NCBI GenBank assembly: GCA_963680875.1
Contig: OY804577.1
Location: forward strand, 103,985,906 to 104,049,905
Direction: 5' to 3'
Length of the DNA: 64,000 nucleotides
From: Bathymodiolus brooksi
Lineage: Eukaryota > Mollusca > Bivalvia > Mytilida > Modiolidae
Under the pieces are notes generated by a model. That model searched no databases. It saw only the letters and a program-made list of their open reading frames with translations, and was not told the DNA's origin. Position 1 is the first letter of the stretch. The number at the start of each line of letters is the position of its first letter. Positions 24,727-35,214 of this stretch are shown here, piece by piece. The position numbers were made by a program, and so were the translations under genes.

Positions 24727-24855
24727 TTAAATATGGATTTACAATTAACGAGGAAATTACGCGGAAAAGAAAATCGATTATTTATCAGTTCTGTTGCCCC
24801 TTATAAATGTGTCGGCTAGATGGATCAAGACTGTTATGAACTCTGCATGTAATAG
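24727..24855 (+). pseudogene. DIRS/Ngaro-like tyrosine recombinase, middle part (segment 2 of 3)
   Basis: Reading resumes right after the Kolobok right end, in frame through the TTAA. It gives LNMDLQLTRKLRGKENRLFI and then SSVAPYKCVG, a TAG, and in a shifted frame RWIKTVMNSAC. 'LRGK..RLFIS..aPyK.v...t..RWIKtvM' is a conserved stretch of DIRS-type recombinases. After the shared string ctgca (24843-24847 / 30047-30051) the sequence passes into the 3' end of an antisense LINE. Confidence 0.85.
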
Positions 24856-25119
24856 TGTAAACAATATTTATTGAATAAATTGCATTAGTTATAACAATAG
24901 TACATACATAGGGGTCAGAAAACAAGTGACGCAGCACTTATATAAATTCTTCTCCCAGATACCAAAAAAGAAAAGATTGTATGGATAGGACATGCACATT
25001 AATAATACACACATTTGTTTAAATAAGCATATGAAGTGAAAGGGTGACAATTTGTACAATGAACAATAAAATGATAGATCTAATATTATGCAACAAGTAA
25101 AAGCATGATACATTTATAT

Positions 25120-26110
25120 CACAGGCACTTGTTTCTGGTAATTTTTTTTTACCTAGATACTATATATACTACAAGGTATGTAACCGTTCATTTGTAAAAA
25201 ATCTAGGTCATCGCGATTTTCGCGTTTTTTCAATTCGACGGACGCCAGCATGGAGGAATGGCCTACATCATCTGAAACTACGATACTTTATCTACAAAAT
25301 GATGTATAAAACACCTACCTATGCTAAACCTCAACAATGCAACAGACCTTTTTCCACGGGTCAGTTATCAGCTTTCATCATCCAGTTGGTCACCTGGCAA
25401 GTTCTACCCCGCAGTGAATGAAAAGTTCAAGGTCGAACTCAGGTAAAGTATTTGATTGGTCGAAGTTTCTCATTACATTTAGCAAGCTGGAATTCTGAAG
25501 TTTAGTTTTATAATTTTTCATCAAAATGGAGAAGATGCAAAAAGAAACATGTGATGCTGTATTAATTTTCCCGCCTATAAGACTTTCAGTCCTGTTGATA
25601 TACTTCAGGGAAAAATCCCGAGGTTGTATAGAAAGTTCACAAATTTTTGAATTCAAAAAATAGCCACAGATTTGCATTCAAACTACACTTTTATTCTAAG
25701 AAATTAAAACACTTTTATTAATTTTTTTTTATTGGAATGCAATATATATAATTTTCTAACATCTCAGTATTTTTTATGGCATTTTTATTACAACTTATCT
25801 TATTTTTTCTTTCACTGCGGGGTAGAACTTGCCAGGTGACCAACTGGATGATGAAAGCTGATAACTGACCCGTGGAAAAAGGTCTGTTGCATTGTTGAGG
25901 TTCAGCAAAGGTATGTGTTTTATACATCATTTTGTAGATAAATTATCGTAGTTTCAGATGATGTAAGCCATTCCTCCATGCTGGCGTCCGTCGAGTTGAA
26001 AAAACGCGAAAATCGCGATGACCTAGATTTTTTTACAAATGAACGGTTACGTACCTTGTAGTATATATAGTATCTAGGTAAAAAAAAATTACCAGAAACA
26101 AATGCCTGTG
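25120..26110. mobile_element. 991-bp foldback transposon nested in the LINE (8-bp TSD ATTTATAT)
   Basis: The arms are about 300 bp (25120-25423 and 25795-26110) and more than 90% complementary by eye. They begin CACAGGCACTTGTTTCTGG and CACAGGCATTTGTTTCTGG. The duplication ATTTATAT lies at 25112-25119 and 26111-26118. The spacer of about 370 bp is non-coding. An 8-bp TSD suits the hAT or P superfamilies, and the start CACAG fits the P-type consensus CANRG better than hAT YARNG. There is no transposase. Confidence 0.85.
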
Positions 26111-26112
26111 AT

Positions 26113-27165
26113 TTATATTCTAGGTGTACAACGTTTAGATTTTATTATAAAATCTTGAATTACAAGGAAATTACTTTCATTTTCACAATCTGGGAGGTTA
26201 GAATCACCAAAGAGTAGATTATCAATATTCAAATGAGAAGACAGGTTAACAAATAAATCATTTCTTAACCTTTCATACAGAGAACATTTTAGTAAAAAAT
26301 GCTCGGACGTTTCTACCAGTTTACAACTACAGTAGGGATTAGCTTTGATATTTTTCTTATAAAGATGATCCTTAAGCGCACTACTCTTAGTTCGAATTCT
26401 AGTATGTAGTATTTGACCAATTCTAGAACCTGCATAGAAGTAAGATGGGACAGGATTTATTGTGTTATTCAAAAATAATTTCATGGATTTGACTGAAACA
26501 TTACTTTTGATATTCGCTGGAAGTTCGTTCCAGAGTCGAACGGTTGAAGGTAAAAAGCTATTATTATAATAAGATGTACGAGAATATACATGAACTAGAT
26601 TATAGTTGTTCCGAGTGCTATATTGATGAGTTTGTCCGAAGGAGGATGGAACTAAATTCGATAAATATTCGGGAACTGTTTTGTTAACCATTTTGTGAAA
26701 TAATAAAATTTTATGTTTGTTTCTTCGTTCCTCTAAGGTTTTCCATCCACGTTCTTGTAAAAGTATACGCATACTTGTCAATTTTGTAGCACCAGTTATT
26801 ATACGTGCGGCTTCATAGTTAATGTGTTCAAGTTTTTCCTTTATATAATTTGGACAGTTATCCCAGATTACATCCGCATATTCTAGAATAGGGCGAACAT
26901 AACTGAAATACATATGCTCAAGCGATTTACGGTCTACTTTAAATTTCAACTTACGAATAATATTTAATCTAGAGGACGCCTTTGTTATAATTTCGTTAAT
27001 ATGTGTGGTCCAAGATCCATCATTAGAAAAAGTGAGACCAAGATGTTTATGTGTAGTTACATTTTTAATGGGAACATTATTAAAATAAAGTGGAGGATGG
27101 AATTGAGGCTCGACCTTTCGCGAAATAATCATCGATTCGCTCCTCTTGGGATTGAAATTAACCAA
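26113..27165 (-). pseudogene. LINE ORF2 C-terminal region
   Basis: A 350-codon open segment after the RT active site. It has HINEIITKASSRLNIIRKLK, YVRPILEYADVIWDNC, EAARIITGATKL and a late Cys/His cluster (NPYCSCKLVETSEHFLLKC). This is the thumb and C-terminal zinc-knuckle-like region of CR1/Jockey-type polymerases. The stop codon lies within the TSD of the nested foldback, which therefore did not disrupt this ORF. Confidence 0.85.
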
Positions 27166-27192
27166 CCATCAGTTTGACTAGTTTTGAACCTT

Positions 27193-28236
27193 TTGCAAGT
27201 CTGAATTTAAAGAAAGAGAAGTAATTAATGGGTTATCGACGATTGCATAAATACTGGTGTCATCTGCGAAAAGTTTGATAGGACAATTTACTTCGTCAAC
27301 GATATCATTGATAAATATAAGAAATAATATGGGTCCTCAGATGGACCCTTGTGGAACACCTGCATTGACAGTTTTCCAAGACGATTCTTTCCCATTTATA
27401 ACGACTCTTTGTTTCCTATTGGTAAAATAGTCTTTAGACCATAAAAGCAAATCCCCAACAATTCCCATTTTTTTTAATTTAAAAAGAAGACCCCTATGCC
27501 ATACTCTATCAAAGGCTTTGCTAATATAAAAAAAGATTACTCTTATTTCCTTTCCCTCATCCAGAGCTTTGCTAAACATATTCGCAATATACAGAAGTTG
27601 ATTCCTAGTCGAGTCATTTATTGTAAAACCAGACTGATGTTCTGTGATTAGGTCCCTGATCAAATTAAAAATATGTTTGTAAATACATTTTTCGAAAACT
27701 TTACTAGAAATAGGGAGCAAAGAAATAGGTCGGTAATTTCCAATTATGCTTTCATCCTCTTTTTTGTGGACAGGGGTGACGTTTGCCAGTTTCCATTTAT
27801 TTGGAAAATGTTTAGTTATCAGACTAATGTTAAAAATAGCACACAATGGTTTAGAAATAATATCGTATGCCACTTTTAGTAGTTTGGCATGAATGGCATC
27901 TGGGCCCGATGCCTTGTTAGTATTGAGAAGTCTCAGTACATCTTGAACTTCATGTTGCCGAAAAACAATACGATCCAGACATCTCAGTGGCGGTGTATCG
28001 TCAGCTGGTACTGATTTGTCAGTATCATCAATATTTGATTGAGACGAAAAAAAGGTATTAAAAGCTTCGGCCTTTTCTACATCATCGTAAACAATATTAT
28101 TAGAACAATTTAGAGGGGGGATGACAAAATTGTTTGAGTTTCGCCCAACAAGTTGTGACGCGGATTTCCACCAGTCTCTTGCACTGGTTTGACGCGATTT
28201 CAATTTGGCTATTAATGACTCTACGGATAGCACCAT
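27193..28236 (-). pseudogene. LINE reverse transcriptase domain, inactivated
   Basis: It contains NKASGPDAIHAKLLK, WKLANVTPVHKKEDES, NYRPISLLPISSKVFEKCIY and GVPQGS, and beyond a TGA at 27337 the active-site string FADDTS. The motif A position that normally reads F-x-D-x-x-K-A-F-D is FFYISKAFD, so the catalytic Asp is Tyr. With further stops before 27165, this copy cannot polymerise. Confidence 0.9.
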
Positions 28237-28240
28237 TCAT

Positions 28241-28456
28241 TCACGGAGGGTCGGTCTTTCGTACTGTTATTATTTTGTTAGGAATTGATTCACCTGCTGC
28301 TTGTAATATTACATTTGGGGATGACTCGCATAAATCATCTAAGCTATTTCCAGAATTAATAAGTTCATCCCAGTCGACACGCTGCAATTTTTCACGATAT
28401 TGATTATAGTTTCCACGATCATATAACCATATTCGTCTCTTAAAACACGTATGCAA
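28241..28456 (-). pseudogene. LINE linker between endonuclease and RT
   Basis: Reads KRRIWLYDRGNYNQYREKLQ, then DWDELINSG and ESIPNKIITVRKTDPP, the segment normally between endonuclease and RT in this LINE type. It is separated from both neighbours by frame breaks. Confidence 0.75.
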
Positions 28457-28506
28457 TGTTTTAGGGACTTTAAATATACCATATATAGGACAGTGATATC
28501 GAACAT

Positions 28507-29268
28507 TTACGTTAAGGAATGGTTGGCCAACATGGATAAGATCAATGACATTCGGATCGGGATTAGATCAATACATGAACTAGAGTTCTCTGTACAATGA
28601 GTCGGTTCGTTAATAAATTGAATCATATTGTATTTTACAAATATATTGGACATTTTATTGTTCTGGGGCTTTAATTGATCTTCATTAAAGTCACATAATA
28701 CTACAATTGTATTTACACCTGTGTCCACAACTAAATATATCGAATGTTCGATTAAATCGAAAGTATAATTTAAAGAATCGGGTGGCCTATAAAAGGTCCC
28801 TATTAATACAGGGTGATTCTTGCTGATCTTGATTTCAACCCAGACACATTCTACTCCAAGGACCTCCAAGTCATTACGATGGACCACATGATAATCGTTT
28901 TTCACATAAATTGCTACACCTCCCCCTAGCCTATCCACATGGTCTTTTCTAAACGGTGATTGAAAATTATCAAGAGAAATATCTTGATTCGCAACATTAG
29001 TAATTAACCAAGTTTCTGTAAAACACAGAATATCAAATTTTTGAAGCTCTACATTTAATAAATCAATTTTAGGTACAAGGCTTTGGACATTAAGATACAT
29101 GAACGAGGTAAACTGGGTAATACATTCATCAAATTCGTCTAAGAGTGGATCTGATATTGACGAGGCTGATGATATTGAAGTGGACTGAGACGATGGTCCA
29201 GGATTTGATTCGATATCGCCAGACAACATTAACAAGATGAAAGTACATATAAAGTCAAAATATATCAT
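28507..29268 (-). pseudogene. LINE endonuclease with N-terminal signal-like 2A sequence
   Basis: Residues 1-25 are hydrophobic (MIYFDFICTFILLML) followed by SGDIESNPGP, a 2A ribosome-skipping motif of the form D-x-E-x-N-P-G-P. Apurinic-endonuclease-like motifs follow: NVQSL, CFTETW (catalytic Glu), GTFYRPP and CDFNED (D-x-N, with the usual Gly before DFN replaced by Cys). The frame is lost near 28510 before the final SDH motif. 2A leaders are known in CR1-type LINEs of molluscs and other invertebrates. Confidence 0.85.
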
Positions 29269-30045
29269 ACAAGCGAAATAAAATTGGTTACTAGTAAGAT
29301 TAGATACATGTATGTATGAGTCCCTCTCGTGAAGGGGCGTATAATTAACTATTTGTTTTGTATTATTCGATCTATCTAAATGTATATATATACTTTGTCA
29401 TGATAAAATTTCAGAAAGTTGAACAATACCATCAAAGGAATAGATTTTGACTTGATAGATACATACAAATTAATAAATATAACATGTTCAATATTTAATA
29501 ACATTTTAGCTTTTACTCTTGTTGCTCTACTATAGAACAGACCTATTCGAGTTATATGCTCTGAATTTGAAATACCCATTACGAGACTTTAGTATCCCAT
29601 GCATAGTGGAAAGAACTCGAAACAGGACTGCTCAATTTAAATATAAAGACATACATACAACATTGAAAAAAAATGTCACCCTTTGATTGACAGAAAGAAA
29701 AACTAAAAAACATGTACACAAATACATAAGAACAAATCAAAATCATATTTACAATCAACTTCTAGGAATATGTGGAGTACAGTGTATTACTCCAGCTTTG
29801 TCTGATAAGGATGGGACTTTTTTTTTTGTTTGTTATTGATTTTTTTTTATTTTGCTTCGAGTTTATATAATTGTAATCTGCAATTTATGTCAACAAATTG
29901 ACGGCAACGGTATACACACATCAAGCTCATGTACATCTGAAATTATTTATTTTATTATATATATATTATTGTATTTATTTTTATTTTTTTGGGGGGGAGG
30001 GGGTAGGGGGGATTTACTTAACCATATATGTACCTAGCGTGTTTA
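29269..30045 (-). other. LINE 5' region / junction
   Basis: AT-rich sequence upstream of the 2A leader in the antisense direction. Poly-T/poly-G rich sequence lies at 29820-30010. No further ORF is recognised. Confidence 0.5.
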
Positions 30046-30240
30046 CCTGCAGGAACATTTAAGCCACATAGTGTCAGATCCGCATCAGTTTCTTCTATAC
30101 AAAATAGATTACCGTTAGCTACGATATTGAAAACAGCTGGCTGGAGCAATACGTGTACATTCCGAATATTTTATAAGAAACCTGTTACCATGGACACGAG
30201 TTATTGTAACGCGATATTGAATAGTATAGAGATTGATTAG
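30046..30240 (+). pseudogene. DIRS/Ngaro-like tyrosine recombinase, C-terminal part (segment 3 of 3)
   Basis: Reads AGTFKPHSVRSASVSSIQNR, then ATILKTAGWSNTCTFRIFYK and a short tail to TAG. It carries the HxxR box (HSVR), the GWS string and the nucleophile region FYKKPV with Tyr, the closing motifs of DIRS-type recombinases. The three segments are collinear and of normal order, separated only by the Kolobok and LINE insertions. Confidence 0.88.
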
Positions 30241-30746
30241 TGTGTAGATAAACGATGTACATATTTAATCTTTGTTTATTTGCTTCTATATATTAATTGG
30301 ATAAATGAAGTTCTGATTATGGTAAATAGATGCATCTTTTGCTCTAAGCCTCTCACGTGACGGCTATGTATCACATTGTGAAATGAAATTGTTAAATTAA
30401 ACGAAATTGTAATTGAAGTGTAATTAAAATTCCGTGAAACAATAGTGATACATAGGTGTTACGTGCCCTCCCTTTCCCAACCCGTAAAAAATGCATCTAT
30501 TTTACTCTGAAGTCTGATATCAGGACGAGGCTGCATGTTCATTTCACGTAACACCTATGTATCACTATTGTTTCACGGATTTTGATTAAACTTCAATTAA
30601 AATTTCGTTTAATTTTACAAATTTATGTTATACTAATAGGATATACATACATTCATACACTCCCACACATGCCTGCATGAAAACAAACACACACACACAC
30701 ATATTTATATGCATACACACACATGCGCGTGTGTGTGCGTGTATAT
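30241..30746. repeat. Inverted repeat downstream of the recombinase, then (CA)n
   Basis: The stretch at about 30401-30465 (ccgtgaaacaatagtgatac, ataggtgttacgtg) is repeated inverted at 30545-30617. It may belong to the DIRS-like element's terminal or complementary repeats; I cannot confirm this without its other end. A CA/TG microsatellite occupies 30680-30745. Confidence 0.6.
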
Positions 30747-30903
30747 GTCTGAAAATTAAACCCGAGTGTAGTTGGAATTAGATCTTTGAGCTGACAAATT
30801 TTTGTTTTTCCATCGACGGGATTTGAACTCACATCATTGATACACTGCAGCGCCAATCGCTTGGGCTTATGTCCAGCGCCCTAGACCACTCTGCCACATC
30901 CGC
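30747..30903 (-). repeat. tRNA-Leu-derived SINE, copy 1
   Basis: On the minus strand it begins ggatgtggcagagtggtcta and has the B box gagttcaaatccc, with spacing and an extra arm like tRNA-Leu. A non-tRNA body follows, ending taattttcagac. The acceptor stem does not pair fully and there is a 3' body, so it is a SINE and not a tRNA gene. Confidence 0.8.
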
Positions 30904-31209
30904 TATATAAAAATATAGCTTCAATAGTCGAAGTGTTACCTTGTCTCGTAAGGAAAATCTAGAGATAGACATAAAACATGTGTCTAAGCGTGTGTAGATG
31001 GTACATATATACTTAATATTATAATTTGACAGCAATCTAACTCAGCAATTTTTAATATATTGTATAGGATGATGAAGAATTCATCATACAGTCACAGGAA
31101 ATAAAGTATATTATACAAACATCTAAGCAGGTGACAACCATACAATATATCTGTCCCACTGGATCTCAAAGTTACTTTTGATACTAGGTTAATACTAAAT
31201 ATTTATAAA

Positions 31210-31296
31210 CGTCTGAAAATTAAACCAAACAGTGTTAGAATTAGACCTTTGAGCTTAAAAATGTTTGCTCTTCCCTCGACGGGATTTGAACTCACA
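31210..31296 (-). repeat. tRNA-Leu-derived SINE, 3' part (copy 2)
   Basis: It shares gtgagttcaaatcccgtcga and the body to ttaattttcagac with copy 1. The head is replaced by the start of the minisatellite. Confidence 0.75.
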
Positions 31297-32560
31297 GATA
31301 TTTCAGCATAACGTAATACACTAGTAACTACATATGTCAGCACAACGCAATACAGAAGAAACCAGACATCTTAGCATAACAAAATGCATGAAAACCCAGA
31401 TATTTCAGCACAACGTAATCCAAGAGAAAACAGATATTTCAGCATAACGCAATACAGAAGAAACCAGATATTTCAGCATATCGTTTAACATGAGAAAACA
31501 GGTATTTCAGCATAATGTAATACAGGAGAAACAAATATTACAGCATAACAAAATGCATGAGAAACCAGATATTTCAGCATAACGTAACACATGAAAAAGA
31601 AGATATTTCAGCAAAACGTAATACATGGAGAAAACAGATATTTCAGCATAACATAATGCACGAGAAAGCAGATATTTCAGCATAACGTAATCTAGGAGAA
31701 ATCAGATATTTCAGCATAACGTAATACAGGAGAAAGCAACATATATTTCAGCATATAACGTAATACATGAGAAATCAGATATTTCAGCATAACATAATAC
31801 ATGAGAAAGCAGATATTTCAGCACAAAGTATTACAGGTGAAAACAGACATTTCAGCATAACTTTATACACGAGTAACTACATGTATATATTTCAGCATAA
31901 CCTAATACATGAGAAACCCTAATTTCAGCATAACGCGTTGCACGAGAAACCAGATATATTAGCATAATATATTACATGAGAAAACAAGTATTTCAACATA
32001 ACATATGAAATGAGAAACCAGATATTTCACCTTGACGTAATACACAAGAAATCATATATTTCAGCATAACGTAACATATGAGAAACAAAATGTTTCAGCA
32101 TAACGTAATACACGAGAAACCAGATATTTTAGCATAACGTAATAAAAGTGACAACAGATATTTCAGCATAACGTAACATATGAGAAACAAAATATTTCAG
32201 CATAACGTAATACACGAGAAACCAGACATTTCAGCATAACATAATGCATGAGAAACCAGACATTTCAGCAGAAAGAAATACAGATGAAAACAGACATTTC
32301 AGCATAACGTAATACACTAGTAACTACATATTTCAGCATTGCGTAATGCTTGAGAATACATGACAAATATATATTTCAGTATCGCGTAATGCATGAGAAT
32401 ACATGAGACATTAGCCATATCAGCATTGCGTAATGGATGAAAATACATGAAACATTAACTATTTCAGCATAAAGTAATAATGAGAAATCAGATACTTCAA
32501 CATAATGTAACACATGATAAACCAAATATTTTGCATGAGAAACCAGATATTTTGAATTTC
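31297..32560. repeat. ~35-bp minisatellite downstream of the TLR gene
   Basis: About 35 diverged units of the form gatatttcagcataacgtaa followed by tacatgagaaacca, over 1.26 kb. It ends within a few bases of the TLR stop codon (32566), so it would be in the 3' UTR or immediate downstream region of that gene. Confidence 0.9.
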
Positions 32561-32565
32561 ATTCA

Positions 32566-35022
32566 TCAATGAGATATTGAAATTTTTAACATTTCATAAA
32601 AAAAGTCTTCTGTTTCATACGGTAAAGAAGATTCTTTTGGCCATTTTACACATGTTATTTTAAACCACATTGACTGTAAGACGTGTGGAATACGTTCCAT
32701 TGATATGTCGTCTTTTAAAACAACAATAACCATATTGTCATTGTTTCTTTGAAAAGCGTGCATTCTTGTCATTTCTAGTTCATATGATCCCCAATCACTA
32801 TTTAGAAAATTTTCGGTGATTATAAATATAACTTTTCTGCTGGAATCGATTGCCTGTATTATATTTTCACCAATAGGATTACCTACTATAAAGGTTTTCT
32901 CGTCAAGGCTCAAGTTAAATCCCATTGACTCAAGGTTGTCATGGAATTCCTTAACCCAAGTTATGTCATAATGGCTGTAGGAAATATAAGCATCAAATTC
33001 GCGTCTGTTTGGGCTTGGCTTGTATCTTCTACGTCGTATTTTCATTGATAGAAAGAAATATTCAAAAGCACGTTTATATCTGAAGTACACAACTGTGAAC
33101 ACTATGCACAATATTAATACAGAAGAAAGAGTCACTGAAAACGGTAACCAGAACCTTGATAAACATTCGCTTTCATATGATTTAAGATTCATTAAAATGT
33201 TTACAATATCTTGGCTAGTTCCATCCTGCTGGACACATCGCAATACGTCAACGTCAGCAACTATATGCGATTGTTTCATCCATTTAAGAAATCTCACAGA
33301 TGGACACAAGCATTGAAGTGGATTCCCTTTCAGATATATTTTGGAAGGGTTCATATTATCAATCATTTGTATCTCATCGTCAGTAAAGTATGTTATAGAG
33401 TTGAAAGATAAATCCAGTATTTCCAGTTGTATTTCACTTGCAAACGATGGAAAAGTTGACAATTTATTATATGATAGATTTAATTCTGTCAATGCTGCAA
33501 GTGGATGCATAAACAAAGATTTGGGTATATGACTAATAACATTGTAAGAGAAATCTATGTGTTTGAGATTCAGATTATTTTGTAGTAAAAATGCTGCTTC
33601 AGAATGATTTTTCAAGCCATCACCAAGATGTACATCTGATGCTATTAATGTTTCTAGAAGAGGTAATTTCGACAAAAGATGTCCACTTACTTTATTACAA
33701 TACCATCCTGTCATATCCAGATATTTCAAATTTTCAACGCCAGCAATTGGAAATGAACACCCATTTAAACGAAGTAAAACTGATAACTTTTGTAGATTTT
33801 TTCCTTGTACAAACGAGAAGCCGTAGAAATTTGTAAGATCTGCACTGTCTTTAAAAAATAACGTTGTTAATGTTTTCGGAAGTGTTATATTAGCTACAAA
33901 CCTTAGTGATGTATTCATGTTGGTATTGCTCACGTCATACTTTACATATGGTGTCTTATCTTTGATGTGTCTTTGGTTATTAACAGAATACCCGAAAAAT
34001 CTCAGATTCCGAAAATTACGCATGGCAAATAAGATTGCTGCCCATTTATGATCGTAAATGACATTATCTGCTATTTCAAGATTTTCTAGACATATTGAAA
34101 AATTTGCAAATGTTGTAAACGCCTGCGTGTCTATATCATTAATATACATGTTGTCGAGTGTGAAACGTTTAAGACAAATTCTTTGAACGTATTGTAGCAT
34201 GCTGCCGTCTAGTATAAATGTGGTGCTAAGATGATTTCCACTGATACCGAGATCTGTCATATTTGTATCACGAAAGGCGTCTAGACTTTGAAATGTTCTA
34301 TGAATTGTTTCCTGGGGGTAAGTGCTTCCCATCGAAATATACAATGTTTGGATATTTGTTAGATTACTGAAGGTGTCGTTGTCAATATTATTTACGCCAA
34401 TTAGTATTAAAGACGTTATTTGAGTCAATGGTAGATGTTTAAATGTACTCTTCCGAAAATAAAATCCATCGTATGATTTGGAGCATATCTTAAGTTCTGA
34501 AAGATTTCTCAGGTATGCAAAATCAATTTCAAACTCATAATCTGTCATCACGTCAAGTTCAAGTCTGTATAATTCTGGAAGGTTTTTTACAATCTCCCCG
34601 TAGATTTTCGTAACTGATGTGTACAAGTTTGAATCCAATCTAAGATTTTGAATCGCTTTCACATTCTGAAAGACGTTCCCACAAATGTTATTTACAATCA
34701 GGCAGTTATAATTCAGCCACATGACTGTCAGTTTAGTTAGTCCTTTAAACGCATCCAGTTCTATTTGTCCTAATTTATTGTAAGACAAATCAAGAAATCT
34801 TAAATTCATAAGATACTCCAATGAACGATTACGTAAGGTATATATTTGGTTGTATGACATATCTAAATGAATTGTGGAATTCGGCAGACTTGATGGTACA
34901 GATGTTAGCTTCATATGAGAACAATCGGCCGATCCGTTATTATGATAATACATACATTCTGTCCTGGCAGCCTGAACACCTGAAAAAATATTCAATACGT
35001 GAATGGTGACTAGTAAGTACAA
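32566..35022 (-). CDS. Toll-like receptor (main exon: LRR ectodomain, TM, TIR)
   Basis: The frame is 818 codons. The ectodomain has a Cys-containing N-terminal cap (TECMYYHNNGSADC) and leucine-rich repeats (for example LRFLDLSYNKLGQIELDAF, LTELNLSYNKLSTFPS). It closes with one LRRCT cap (NPLQCLC...C...C; residues about 560-620), the single-cysteine-cluster type. The transmembrane helix spans about residues 625-647. The TIR domain is about 674-818: box 1 is FDAYISYS, the BB loop is EKTFIVGNPIGENI, and the C-terminal FFYEML stands where box 3 usually has FW. The usual RDxxPG of the BB loop is changed (Pro to Val at about residue 713). It is a membrane innate immune receptor that would signal through TIR adaptors. 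The start at 35022 gives a signal-like peptide, but an acceptor (attttttcag) ends at 34980. The true start is probably a separate exon at 40401-40461, which joins in phase. Confidence 0.93.
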   Translation of the reverse strand: MYLLVTIHVLNIFSGVQAARTECMYYHNNGSADCSHMKLTSVPSSLPNSTIHLDMSYNQIYTLRNRSLEYLMNLRFLDLSYNKLGQIELDAFKGLTKLTVMWLNYNCLIVNNICGNVFQNVKAIQNLRLDSNLYTSVTKIYGEIVKNLPELYRLELDVMTDYEFEIDFAYLRNLSELKICSKSYDGFYFRKSTFKHLPLTQITSLILIGVNNIDNDTFSNLTNIQTLYISMGSTYPQETIHRTFQSLDAFRDTNMTDLGISGNHLSTTFILDGSMLQYVQRICLKRFTLDNMYINDIDTQAFTTFANFSICLENLEIADNVIYDHKWAAILFAMRNFRNLRFFGYSVNNQRHIKDKTPYVKYDVSNTNMNTSLRFVANITLPKTLTTLFFKDSADLTNFYGFSFVQGKNLQKLSVLLRLNGCSFPIAGVENLKYLDMTGWYCNKVSGHLLSKLPLLETLIASDVHLGDGLKNHSEAAFLLQNNLNLKHIDFSYNVISHIPKSLFMHPLAALTELNLSYNKLSTFPSFASEIQLEILDLSFNSITYFTDDEIQMIDNMNPSKIYLKGNPLQCLCPSVRFLKWMKQSHIVADVDVLRCVQQDGTSQDIVNILMNLKSYESECLSRFWLPFSVTLSSVLILCIVFTVVYFRYKRAFEYFFLSMKIRRRRYKPSPNRREFDAYISYSHYDITWVKEFHDNLESMGFNLSLDEKTFIVGNPIGENIIQAIDSSRKVIFIITENFLNSDWGSYELEMTRMHAFQRNNDNMVIVVLKDDISMERIPHVLQSMWFKITCVKWPKESSLPYETEDFFYEMLKISISH

Positions 35023-35214
35023 CAGAGATGAACGAGAGTTTATTTTATGAAGAGGGTAGTCAATGGAAGTTTATATGTGTCACGACAGGAAAATAATATC
35101 CAGAATACGTAAACACAAAACGAATGAATGCATATTTTACAACTTATGGGTAAAGAGAACTTTCAAACTGCAACTTAAAAATCATATCACACTTAAAGCT
35201 AGCTATTAGATTTC

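Larger units (their letters stand above)
24850..30045 (-). mobile_element. CR1/Jockey-like LINE inserted into the recombinase gene
   Basis: The net length is about 4.2 kb once the nested 991-bp element is excluded. In antisense order it has a 5' region, a 2A-like leader plus endonuclease (28507-29268), a linker (28241-28456), RT (27193-28236) and a C-terminal domain (26113-27165), then a 3' tail to about 24850. The reading is broken by stops and frameshifts. The candidate target-site duplication is only the 5 bp ctgca, so the exact borders are uncertain. Confidence 0.7.

Noticed and set aside
30810..30903. tRNA-Leu-like sequence on the minus strand
   Set aside because: A and B boxes are present, but the stems are imperfect and a second copy shares a non-tRNA 3' body. 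It is a SINE head.
31297..32560. Regular repeats resembling a CRISPR array
   Set aside because: The units are contiguous and diverged with no unique spacers, in a eukaryotic context. It is a minisatellite.
33020..33836. Plus-strand frames within the TLR exon
   Set aside because: They are antisense shadows of a clearly coding minus-strand exon, without family features.
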